DNA of 42,693 bases from CAZXWN01 sp964644695 [NCBI: uncultured bacterium]. GTDB lineage: Bacteria; UBP4; UBA4092. The position numbers were made by a program, and so were the translations under genes. A model generated the notes under the pieces. That model searched no databases, was not told the DNA's origin, and saw only the letters and a program-made list of their open reading frames with translations. How positions within the stretch are numbered: position 1 is the stretch's first letter; the number at the start of each line of letters is the position of its first letter. Of the stretch, positions 25,074-32,383 are shown piece after piece. The stretch spans positions 1 to 42,693 of the forward strand of contig CAZXWN010000017.1 of the NCBI GenBank assembly GCA_964644695.1, read 5' to 3'.

Positions 25074-26639
25074 ATGAAATACCGATTTACCGCACTGTTG
25101 CTGACAGCCTTACTGTCTGTCTGGGCTGCTGCACAATCCACCACACAAGTATCCGGTGTTGTTTATCTGGATGCCAATAAAAATGGAATTCGGGATGTTA
25201 ATGAAAAAGGTGCTTACCGGGTTCGTGTTTCCAATGGTCGCGATATTGTAGCCACTGACCAGGAAGGCAAGTACACACTGCCGATTAATGGAGATGCGAA
25301 CATCTTTGTGATTAAGCCTGCAGGATATACTTTCCTGAAAGATAATCAAAACCGGTTTAAATTCTTCTTTATCCATCGGCCCAACGGTTCACCTGAGATG
25401 AAGTTCCCCACACTGGCACCAACAAAACTGCCAGCTTCTTTGGACTTCGGTCTTATTGCCGATCCTGCAGAATCTAAAAATAACGTGCGGGTGTTGCTGT
25501 TTGGAGACCCCCAGATTAATCCCCGGACCCTGAATCTTTTTGCCAATGATGTAGTCACGGAGCTTGTGGGTACTAAAGCCGACTTTTTAGTTACCCTCGG
25601 TGATAATGTAGCGGAGCGACTGGGAATGTTTGATATTCTTGGAGATGTCGTTAAACAAATCGGGGTGCCATGGAGACCTGTCCCCGGTAACCATGATGAA
25701 AACTATGATACTCTCGGTGACAAATATGCTCTCGAAACTTATATCAAAAACTATGGTCCTCAATATTACAGCTTTGAGCAAGGCCTCGCTCATTTCATCG
25801 TAATAGATGACATTAACTGGATTCGTGAATCAATGGAGAAGAATGGCACCTACAATTGTGCTTTGGGCGAAGACCAAATGGCCTTCATAAAAAATGACCT
25901 CGCGCGTGTCCCCAAAGATAAACTCATTGTTTTCTTCATGCACATTCCCATTGTTCAGCTGAAGGAAAGAAATGAGTTGTTCAATATTCTTAAAGACTAT
26001 CCTCATACTCTGTCTGTGGCAGGCCATACCCATTCACAGTATGATGCTTTCTTAAATAAGGAAGATGGATGGAAGGGGAAAGGCGCTCACCATCTCCATG
26101 TTCAGGGCGCTACCTGCGGTGCCTGGTGGGGTGGAGTAGAAGATGAATATGGTCTGTCCCATGCCGGGAACCTTGATGCCACACCGAATGGTTATTCCTT
26201 CCTGGATATTACTGGGAATCAGTATAAGATTAAATTTTATGCGTCTCGGCGGCCGGCAGATTTCCAAATGGCTATCTGGACTCCTTTTGAAATGACGACT
26301 CAGGAATCGGATACCACTGCGGCCTATGTCAATATCTTTGCAGGCAATAATAAAACTAAAGTCACCATGACTCTTGATGACACCGTAGTTTTGAATCCTG
26401 TCAAAACTCTTGAACCAGACCCTCGGGGTGTTCGCCAACAACAATGGGAAAAAGATGCGAACAGTAAATTGGTGGGTGTATCCTTGATGACTCGAGATTG
26501 CCGTCACCTATGGAAAGCGGAGCTTCCCAAAGGCCTGAAACTTGGGTATCACAAGATTACCGTAAAAGCGGTTGATATGTACGGTTTCACCTTCACAGGA
26601 AATCAGATGTTCAAAATCATTAAAGAAAAAGAAGAGTAA
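25074..26639 (+). CDS. Secreted metallophosphoesterase with SdrD-B-like N-terminal domain (active-site-complete copy)
   Basis: A 521-residue exported protein. The signal peptide ends near AAAQ (18-21). An SdrD-B/CNA-B-like beta domain (about 24-80) has the calcium-type loop DANKNGIRDVNEKG. A calcineurin-like phosphoesterase domain (about 138-325) carries GDPQ (Asp145), GDN (Asp177), GNHD (Asn206, His207), His290 in FFMHIP and GHTH (His318, His320), so the two-metal centre is complete with Gln in place of the more usual first-motif His. The C-terminal third is a beta domain found in this phosphoesterase family. Substrate unknown: phosphodiester or phosphomonoester outside the cytoplasm. Start ATG has CAGGAG nine bases upstream. 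It is followed by its own terminator and a tandem paralogue of identical length. Confidence 0.88.
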   Translation: MKYRFTALLLTALLSVWAAAQSTTQVSGVVYLDANKNGIRDVNEKGAYRVRVSNGRDIVATDQEGKYTLPINGDANIFVIKPAGYTFLKDNQNRFKFFFIHRPNGSPEMKFPTLAPTKLPASLDFGLIADPAESKNNVRVLLFGDPQINPRTLNLFANDVVTELVGTKADFLVTLGDNVAERLGMFDILGDVVKQIGVPWRPVPGNHDENYDTLGDKYALETYIKNYGPQYYSFEQGLAHFIVIDDINWIRESMEKNGTYNCALGEDQMAFIKNDLARVPKDKLIVFFMHIPIVQLKERNELFNILKDYPHTLSVAGHTHSQYDAFLNKEDGWKGKGAHHLHVQGATCGAWWGGVEDEYGLSHAGNLDATPNGYSFLDITGNQYKIKFYASRRPADFQMAIWTPFEMTTQESDTTAAYVNIFAGNNKTKVTMTLDDTVVLNPVKTLEPDPRGVRQQQWEKDANSKLVGVSLMTRDCRHLWKAELPKGLKLGYHKITVKAVDMYGFTFTGNQMFKIIKEKEE

Positions 26640-26666
26640 CGATTATTCGGCAATACAATTTTTTGG

Positions 26667-26700
26667 AAGCCCCTGATAAATTGTCAGGGGCTTTTTTTTA
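26667..26700 (+). terminator. Terminator between the tandem phosphoesterase genes
   Basis: AGCCCCTGA / TCAGGGGCT stem followed by eight T. It separates the two paralogues, so each probably has its own promoter. Confidence 0.92.
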
Positions 26701-26786
26701 TTCTTCTGGATATATTTGAAAGACAGGAATAAAATAGTTCTTTAATTATCAAGTCCTGACATGCGATCCCCAAGGAGATTCCCCAG

Positions 26787-28352
26787 ATGAAATATCGTTT
26801 TACTTTGTTTGTATTGTCATTTCTTCTCAGCGTAATGAGCATTGCCCAATCCGCTACTCCAGTGTCTGGAGTGGTTTTCCAGGATACCAATAGGAATGGT
26901 GTTCGGGATGTGAATGAAAAAGGACTCTCCCAGGTTCAAGTCTCGAATGGCCGAGACATTGTGACGACCAATAAAGAGGGTAAATACATACTGCCTGTTA
27001 ATGGGGATGCTAACATCTTCGTCATTAAACCCAGGGGGTATAGCTTCCTGATGAATGAGCATAATCAGTATAAATTCTTCTTTATTCATCGGCCTATGGG
27101 CAGCCCCAAGATGAGTTTTCCAACGATATCTCCCACGAAAATTCCCGCATCCCTTGACTTTGGATTGATACCCAATCCCACAGAATCAAATAACCTGCGG
27201 ATATTACTGCTTGGTGACCCTCAGGTGGTGTCTTCAACCTTGAAATATTTTGCGAATGATGTGGTTCCTGAACTCATCGGAACAAAGGCTGATTTTATGG
27301 TGACCCTTGGAGATAATGTGGATGAAACCCTCGACCAGTTGGAACCTATTGCTGATATCATCAAAGAAATCGGTGTCCCCTGGCGGCCGGCACCGGGTAA
27401 TAATGACCTGAATTTTGATACCCTTGGTGATAAGTATTCCCTGGAAACCTACATCAAAAACTACGGACCTCAATATTATAGTTTTAATGAGGGGCCTGCA
27501 CATTTCATAGTGTTGGATGATGTTCGATGGGTGCGTGAATCAATGGCTAAAAACGGATATTACGACAGCGCCTTAGGGGAAGACCAGATGGCTTTCCTGA
27601 AAAATGATTTAGCCAATGTCCCCAAAGATAAACTCATTGTTTTCTTCATGCACATTCCCATCAACCAAATAGCTGAAAAAGAGAGGTTCTTTGACCTCAT
27701 CAAAGACCGTCCCCATACATTGTCTGTCGCGGGTCATTATCATACGCAGTCGGATGTTTTCCTGACGGAGCAACAGGGTTGGAAGGGTGCGGCTCCTCAT
27801 CACCTGCACATTCAGGTTGCCGCATGCGGTGGTCGGTGGGATGGTATCAATGATGAATATGGATTGCCCTGTGCAAGACCTTCTGATGGGACACCCAATG
27901 GCTATTCCTTCCTGGATATTAATGGCAATGACTATAAGATAAAATACTTCCCTTCCCGAAAACCTGCGGACTTCCAAATGTCTGTTTGGACACCTTTGGA
28001 AATGACGACTCAGGAATCTGATGCAGGATTTGTCTATTCCAATATTTTCGCTGGCAATGAAAAGACAAAAGTCACGATGACTCTTGATAATGCTATTGCC
28101 CTGACTCCCGTTAAAACTGTCGAACCTGACCCCCAGATGATGCAGCAACAAAATTGGGAAAAAGGGATTAACAGTGAGCTGATTAAAAATGTGTTTATGG
28201 CCTCTAATTGTCAGCACCTCTGGAAGGCTGCCCTTCCCAAAGGGTTGAAGCCAGGATATCATCGCGTTACCGTTAAAGCGACGGATATGTATGGTTTCAC
28301 TTTCACCGGAAATCATTTCTTTAAGATAATCGAACCGGGAAAAACCAAATAA
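26787..28352 (+). CDS. Secreted metallophosphoesterase paralogue lacking the GNHD histidine
   Basis: 521 residues, collinear with the preceding gene through the whole length: signal peptide (to about AQ21), SdrD-B-like domain with DTNRNGVRDVNEKG, phosphoesterase domain and C-terminal beta domain. Motifs kept are GDPQ (Asp144), GDN (Asp176), FMHIP (His289) and GHYH (His317, His319). The GNHD motif reads GNND (Asn205-Asn206-Asp207; codons GGT AAT AAT GAC), so the histidine that normally assists catalysis is absent while metal ligands remain. It may be slower, altered in substrate, or a binding protein. AAGGAG nine bases before the ATG supports expression. It arose by tandem duplication; both copies are intact, which argues against decay. 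Confidence 0.87.
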   Translation: MKYRFTLFVLSFLLSVMSIAQSATPVSGVVFQDTNRNGVRDVNEKGLSQVQVSNGRDIVTTNKEGKYILPVNGDANIFVIKPRGYSFLMNEHNQYKFFFIHRPMGSPKMSFPTISPTKIPASLDFGLIPNPTESNNLRILLLGDPQVVSSTLKYFANDVVPELIGTKADFMVTLGDNVDETLDQLEPIADIIKEIGVPWRPAPGNNDLNFDTLGDKYSLETYIKNYGPQYYSFNEGPAHFIVLDDVRWVRESMAKNGYYDSALGEDQMAFLKNDLANVPKDKLIVFFMHIPINQIAEKERFFDLIKDRPHTLSVAGHYHTQSDVFLTEQQGWKGAAPHHLHIQVAACGGRWDGINDEYGLPCARPSDGTPNGYSFLDINGNDYKIKYFPSRKPADFQMSVWTPLEMTTQESDAGFVYSNIFAGNEKTKVTMTLDNAIALTPVKTVEPDPQMMQQQNWEKGINSELIKNVFMASNCQHLWKAALPKGLKPGYHRVTVKATDMYGFTFTGNHFFKIIEPGKTK

Positions 28353-28377
28353 GATTCTATTTATATTTAAGTAAAAA

Positions 28378-28408
28378 GAAGCCCCCAATTGAGGTTTGGG
28401 GGCTTTTA
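28378..28408. terminator. Bidirectional terminator between phosphoesterase and pseudopilin genes
   Basis: A perfect 10-bp stem (AAGCCCCCAA / TTGGGGGCTT) with T-tracts on both sides, between two convergent genes. Confidence 0.85.
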
Positions 28409-28458
28409 CTATGAATAAGGGATACTGTCGGGGTAGGACAGGAGTGAAGAGCTTGTTC

Positions 28459-29205
28459 TTACCAGCAGGAACCACCGGGTGAGGTTTGCGCGCCGACGAT
28501 CATGCCATTACGCATATAGCGTCCGTTGTTTTCGTCTCCACCAAACCGGTAAATATCGCCCAGGGAAACAGTCCCGTTGGTTGGGTCGTAATCGGTATAA
28601 CAAAGGGGGTGACCCTTTAACAGATTGGTGCTGGCTCCGCCTTCATACATGGACATGAAGGGGTAGTTTTTATAACCCATCCGGCAACGGGCACCATCAG
28701 GACCAACGCCAATGATGACATAGGTTGGACGAGAGCCGACCTGGGCAAATACCAGGTGGGAATTCTGATTGTCATTGCTGTTGATCGGGGGATTGGAATA
28801 TGACCATGTTCCTGAACCAATACGATACCAGTTGGAACCTGCGCCTTCCACAGCCACGCCACGATTAAAAGGATCTTTCGGTAACTGGGTGAGATACGCA
28901 ATTGGTGAAGTCAACTGTAACAGTCCGTTGGCACACTGTCCAAAGGTTGCCGAAGAGGGATTGATGGCATCAGGGCCGCAGTCAATAAAATCCATGGACG
29001 AGTCACTGTCGCGGGTATATTCGTTATTATCGACAAAGTAAGATTCCATCGCCGTAGCAATGGTTCTCATGTCAGACTGGTTTCTGGATACTTTGGACCG
29101 GGTCTGTGCCGCCAGGAAATTGGGAATTGCGATTGCCGCCAGAATAGCGATGATGGCGACGACGATCAACAATTCAATGAGGGTAAACCCATGACAAAAT
29201 TTCAT
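28459..29205 (-). CDS. Type II secretion/type IV-like pseudopilin (GspG-like)
   Basis: A 248-residue prepilin. The class III leader is six residues (MKFCHG) and cleavage should occur between Gly6 and Phe7 of GFTLIELLIVVAIIAILAAI; Glu at mature position 5 is kept. The hydrophobic N-terminal helix is followed by the GspG-like NFLAAQTRSKVSRNQSDMRT, then a large beta-rich head with several cysteines and the closing YDPTNGTVSLGDIYRFGG, which is common in pseudopilins of Planctomycetes/Hydrogenedentes-like bacteria. It is probably processed by a prepilin peptidase and assembled in a secretion pseudopilus; none of that machinery is in the window. Start ATG has AAGGAGAG nine bases upstream. Orphan gene. 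Confidence 0.9.
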   Translation of the reverse strand: MKFCHGFTLIELLIVVAIIAILAAIAIPNFLAAQTRSKVSRNQSDMRTIATAMESYFVDNNEYTRDSDSSMDFIDCGPDAINPSSATFGQCANGLLQLTSPIAYLTQLPKDPFNRGVAVEGAGSNWYRIGSGTWSYSNPPINSNDNQNSHLVFAQVGSRPTYVIIGVGPDGARCRMGYKNYPFMSMYEGGASTNLLKGHPLCYTDYDPTNGTVSLGDIYRFGGDENNGRYMRNGMIVGAQTSPGGSCW

Positions 29206-29374
29206 TATAATACTCTCCTTGTATAGTTACGGGGATAAATGCGGTGATAATCCGGAATGGTTTTCAGGAGCCGGCGTTCCCGTGAACAATCCTTTCTTAT
29301 CTTCCGGGTATCTATCCTAGGGACCCACTGTGTCTGATATATGGAAGTTCTGTTAAGAATCGGTAAACGACGTC

Positions 29375-29417
29375 TTGATTTGCGTCAATGCGGCGAGATT
29401 TATCATTCCAGTAAGAT
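29375..29417 (+). promoter_or_regulatory. FNR/DNR-like site and -10 element upstream of the DUF1858 gene
   Basis: TTGATTTGCGTCAA (29375-29388) differs by one base from the FNR/CRP-family consensus TTGAT-N4-ATCAA. A TAAGAT -10-like hexamer at 29412-29417 sits at the spacing expected when the box is centred near -41.5, the class II activator position. The start codon follows at 29456. Confidence 0.5.
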
Positions 29418-29455
29418 GGAAGTAACAAAGATGAAAACAACCTAAGGAGCACCTC

Positions 29456-29671
29456 ATGATAATCACCTCAGAAACAATCATTCGCACCCTGTTAATAGAC
29501 CATCCGGAGTGCCGGGAAGTCTTTAATAAATATGGCATGGGAGCCTGTTCCAGCCACGGGCCCGAAGGTCCGGAAAAGCCGGTCTGGTTCTTCGCCCAAA
29601 ATCATGGTGTGGACCTGGATACCCTGATTCAGGAACTTACCACTGCCGTCTCTGACGCTGCATCTCACTGA
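29456..29671 (+). CDS. DUF1858 domain-containing small protein
   Basis: A 71-residue cytosolic protein. It matches the DUF1858 pattern, the N-terminal domain of ScdA-like di-iron repair proteins: ETIIRTLLIDHPECREVFNKYGM, then a short Cys segment (GACSSH) and FFAQNHGVDLDTLIQEL. DUF1858 proteins are small helical units often near hybrid-cluster, nitrosative-stress or redox genes; the reaction is unknown. AAGGAG lies seven bases before the ATG. Its own promoter bears an FNR-like box, which fits a role under low oxygen or NO. A clean terminator follows, so it is monocistronic. Cys motif is shorter than the usual CxxC(P). Confidence 0.8.
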   Translation: MIITSETIIRTLLIDHPECREVFNKYGMGACSSHGPEGPEKPVWFFAQNHGVDLDTLIQELTTAVSDAASH

Positions 29672-29690
29672 TTTTTCACTAATTATCACT

Positions 29691-29720
29691 AACGCAGGAG
29701 TAAACCCTCCTGCGTTTTTT
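29691..29720 (+). terminator. Terminator of the DUF1858 gene
   Basis: AACGCAGGAG / CTCCTGCGTT 10-bp stem with a 6-base loop and TTTTTT. Confidence 0.92.
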
Positions 29721-29829
29721 ATTGTATTCATTAACATCCTTCATGCTATTATGAGGGCCAGAGGTTCGGGTTATGTGTATTTGGTTTTGGGTTATAAATT
29801 AACAAACACTATATTGGGGTATAACTACC

Positions 29830-30195
29830 ATGTTTAATGAACTGTTCAACTGGGAAGAGTTAATTCATTCTCTGGTTATTGTTGGCTGGCTATTATTTTC
29901 AATAATGTTATCCACCCGGATTGTTGCCGGATCATATTACTCTCGGCTCGGGCAGCCTACCCGGTACTGGTGGCTTTGTATGATTGCTTATTTTTTTATT
30001 ATCTATAGCGTCTATCATTATCTGGGATTTCTGGCTGCATTGATAGCGGCGGGGGTTCTACTGGGAATTCAAAGCATCATTAATCGACTAGAGGGCCATG
30101 AATTCGTGCAGGTTTTTGTTATCTTTATCGGCACTGTCATTGCAGGGTTTATTACAATAATCTTTTATTTATTTAAATCGGAAGGATTGAGTTAA
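29830..30195 (+). CDS. Small hypothetical integral membrane protein
   Basis: 121 residues with four predicted TM helices (about 10-28, 45-62, 64-82, 92-115), and a short basic loop (SYYSRLGQPTRYWW) between the first two. Nothing recognisable as a family or catalytic motif. The ribosome site before the ATG is weak (GGGG), so the exact start is less certain. It lies between the DUF1858 terminator and tRNA-Gly on the same strand and is AT-rich like the genes that follow the tRNA. Confidence 0.55.
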   Translation: MFNELFNWEELIHSLVIVGWLLFSIMLSTRIVAGSYYSRLGQPTRYWWLCMIAYFFIIYSVYHYLGFLAALIAAGVLLGIQSIINRLEGHEFVQVFVIFIGTVIAGFITIIFYLFKSEGLS

Positions 30196-30240
30196 CTCTT
30201 TAGATTTGAACAATCTGTTATTAATTCCAGTCTTAACCCG

Positions 30241-30269
30241 TTGCAAAAATAAGCACGTCTCGGTATAAT
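30241..30269 (+). promoter_or_regulatory. tRNA-Gly promoter
   Basis: TTGCAA (30241-30246), 17-bp spacer, TATAAT (30264-30269); the mature tRNA begins 29 bp downstream. Confidence 0.75.
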
Positions 30270-30297
30270 AATTATCTCGGAACTAATCGAAAACCGA

Positions 30298-30373
30298 GCG
30301 GAAGTAGCTCAGCTGGTAGAGCGCAACCTTGCCAAGGTTGATGTCGCGAGTTCGAACCTCGTCTTCCGCTCCA
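30298..30373 (+). tRNA. trnG: tRNA-Gly (anticodon GCC)
   Basis: A 76-nt cloverleaf including an encoded CCA. Acceptor GCGGAAG pairs with CTTCCGC; the D arm is GCTC...GAGC; the anticodon arm is CAACC-TTGCCAA-GGTTG with anticodon GCC; the T arm has GTTCGAAC. Discriminator base is T. It is followed by a T-run (30374-30380) that may end transcription. It is single, with its own promoter, and no duplicated 3' end was found downstream by eye. Confidence 0.97.
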
Positions 30374-30450
30374 TTTTTTTGCCCATCGCCCGATTCCCCC
30401 CAGTAAATCTCCCTAAAACTAACATTCATTCTGTTTATACAGATTTCGTT

Positions 30451-30525
30451 ATCCTATTGTAATTATTCAATAATAGGATTATTATCTTGAGGATAAATGC
30501 AGGTACAGTATTGATACCCTACTGT
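30451..30525. promoter_or_regulatory. Two inverted repeats upstream of the first zinc-ribbon membrane gene
   Basis: ATCCTATT (30451-30458) / AATAGGAT (30472-30479) and ACAGTA (30505-30510) / TACTGT (30520-30525). The second ends 14 bases before the ATG next to the ribosome site. They could be operators or a leader RNA structure. Confidence 0.35.
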
Positions 30526-30539
30526 GGAGAATAGGTGTA

Positions 30540-31331
30540 ATGAAATGTGACCATTGCAATCAAGAAACTCCAGGCAATTCTAGATTTTGTATGGAATGTG
30601 GAATGCCTGTCACTAGTTGCTCAGAAAATGAAGCACTTTCACCAGAAGAAGATATATATAAAAAGACAAATCCAATAAAAGTAGTTTGTCCTCGTTGTGA
30701 GAAAACAATCCCTCCTCGGTCCTTTTGTTGTCCTGCATGTAAGTTTCCTATTGAGAAAGTAAAATTCAACAGATGTGTTAAAAAAGACAGAAAGGGGTTC
30801 TGGAAATCGGTTCTATTTTGTATTTCGCCGTATGGTAGAACCCCAAACAATCTAATACAAACTGTCGAAAATAGGAGTAATAGATTATTAATATATAGTT
30901 ATTTTATTCTCAATCTAATAGTATGTTTTCAGGGCATGATATATCTTCAAATTTATAACCCACTTGTCATAATAAGTATGGCTTTACTAAGCGCTCTTTC
31001 TGGATTTATAACACCCTATGTCTTTGTAAAATTTACCAAGTTAGAAAAACAGTATCCCAGTGCATACCGAGTTAGTTTGTTTGTTGAAATTGTGACTCAA
31101 TTATGCGTGTCACTATTGTTTCTAGTTATAGCTATTATGATAGTTTCTTTGGGATATGAGCCTGATGAGTTTTTACCCAGCGGCTTAGCTGTTGCTATCC
31201 AAATTGCATTTAAAACAGAGTCTCTTTCATCAATATTTCAAATTAAAAGAAGCACAGTTTTTATTCTTAATCTTGTACTTGCAACAATCTATCTCATAGT
31301 GTTTTTAGCGTTATTTTTATTGGGAGCATAA
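30540..31331 (+). CDS. Double zinc-ribbon membrane protein (paralogue A)
   Basis: 263 residues. The N-terminus carries two zinc ribbons: Cys3/Cys6 with Cys17/Cys20, and Cys50/Cys53 with Cys64/Cys67, joined by an acidic linker and the sequence KTNPIKVVCPRCEK. After a basic stretch (74-90), about four TM helices follow (roughly 115-135, 138-162, 180-205, 238-260), loosely like a YIP1-type membrane domain, a weak resemblance only. It probably sits in the inner membrane with its ribbons in the cytoplasm. The gene is clearly more AT-rich than its neighbours and lies 167 bp after tRNA-Gly. A homologue with the same ribbons and a different membrane domain follows. Function unknown. Confidence 0.7.
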   Translation: MKCDHCNQETPGNSRFCMECGMPVTSCSENEALSPEEDIYKKTNPIKVVCPRCEKTIPPRSFCCPACKFPIEKVKFNRCVKKDRKGFWKSVLFCISPYGRTPNNLIQTVENRSNRLLIYSYFILNLIVCFQGMIYLQIYNPLVIISMALLSALSGFITPYVFVKFTKLEKQYPSAYRVSLFVEIVTQLCVSLLFLVIAIMIVSLGYEPDEFLPSGLAVAIQIAFKTESLSSIFQIKRSTVFILNLVLATIYLIVFLALFLLGA

Positions 31332-31439
31332 ACAACACGTATAACTATTTATTATTCCACTGGTTTTGTGGGAAAAAAGAGCAGAGACACATACATAGAA
31401 GCAATCCAGAAATTAACTGAGTGGATAGGGGATAAGTAA

Positions 31440-32297
31440 ATGCAATGTGAACATTGTCTTAAAGATCTACCAAAAGAAGCAAGATTTTGCTTGGAATGCG
31501 GTATGCCTGTTAACGGCGGGACAATTATGATGACTGTTGAAAAAGGAGAAGACCCTTTTGAAAAAACTAATCGTATTAAAGTAGTTTGTCCCCAATGTGA
31601 AGAAATAATCCCGCCCCGGTCCTTTTATTGTCCCAATTGCAAACTTCCCATTGAGGATGTGGATTCTTTAAATAAGAATAATCCCGTTAAGTTCCCTTCA
31701 AAAGTTATTTATATCAAAGAATTACTTAAAACATTGTTCATTTTCCTAATAGCACCAACAGTCACAGCGCCTTATTTGTTAAGGTTCAAATACGAGTTTA
31801 TAATTTTTATACTACTTCCATTGTCATTTGTGACTTCATTGTTTGTAAATAATATGTATGTAGCTAGTGGGTTGGAATTTATTAACCCTGATAGTGAGTT
31901 TATGCAGGGATTTGTTTCTGGATTAAACTCGTATAAACCTTGTTTAAGTGAATGTCTTTTAATAGTATTTTTATTTGTATGTGTGTTTTTTGTTGCAAGA
32001 TATGGTGTAAAAAAGATAGAAGCTTTTAAAAATCTATTTATTCTATTGTTTGCACCATCGTTTGTTAATATCTTTTATTTACCTGTTGCGTTCTTGTTTT
32101 GGATAACACAAGTTCCTGTTACCAGCTTGATTGTTTTTGGGTTACTATTTAATATTTGGTCTTTTATTGTGAGTTTATATGCGATTTCTTCTATATATTC
32201 AATTACTAAATGGAGAATATTTCTATCAATGGTCATTCCTATGTTTATTATTGGTTTTATTGTTCACCTTTTGCTTAAAGTGTTTGCATTTATATAG
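31440..32297 (+). CDS. Double zinc-ribbon membrane protein (paralogue B)
   Basis: 285 residues. The first 74 residues align without gaps to paralogue A, with all eight ribbon cysteines at the same positions (3, 6, 17, 20, 50, 53, 64, 67) and shared RFC.ECGMPV and IKVVCP.CE..IPPRSF motifs. The remainder has about six hydrophobic helices and shares little obvious sequence with paralogue A. So either the membrane part diverged fast or the ribbon was recombined onto another membrane domain. Same strand, 108 bp after A, similar AT-rich composition, ribosome site AGGGG. The pair ends at a strong terminator. Function unknown. Confidence 0.7.
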   Translation: MQCEHCLKDLPKEARFCLECGMPVNGGTIMMTVEKGEDPFEKTNRIKVVCPQCEEIIPPRSFYCPNCKLPIEDVDSLNKNNPVKFPSKVIYIKELLKTLFIFLIAPTVTAPYLLRFKYEFIIFILLPLSFVTSLFVNNMYVASGLEFINPDSEFMQGFVSGLNSYKPCLSECLLIVFLFVCVFFVARYGVKKIEAFKNLFILLFAPSFVNIFYLPVAFLFWITQVPVTSLIVFGLLFNIWSFIVSLYAISSIYSITKWRIFLSMVIPMFIIGFIVHLLLKVFAFI

Positions 32298-32322
32298 CTT
32301 TAAGCCCGTGTTGACTCAAAAG

Positions 32323-32365
32323 AAAACCCGGAGTCTGTCTGTTACGACAGAACTCCGGGTTTTTT
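32323..32365. terminator. Bidirectional terminator between zinc-ribbon genes and second GH20 gene
   Basis: A 12-bp stem (AAAACCCGGAGT / ACTCCGGGTTTT) extended by CTGTC / GACAG past one bulged A, with T-runs on both sides; it serves two convergent units. Confidence 0.92.
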
Positions 32366-32383
32366 ATTTCTCAGATGCGGTTT

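Noticed and set aside
25074-28352. Tandem phosphoesterases as an assembly duplication
   Set aside because: The two copies differ throughout at nucleotide and protein level and in the active site, so they are real diverged paralogues.
30374-32383. Prophage or integrative element attached at tRNA-Gly
   Set aside because: No integrase, no phage genes and no repeat of the tRNA 3' end seen downstream.
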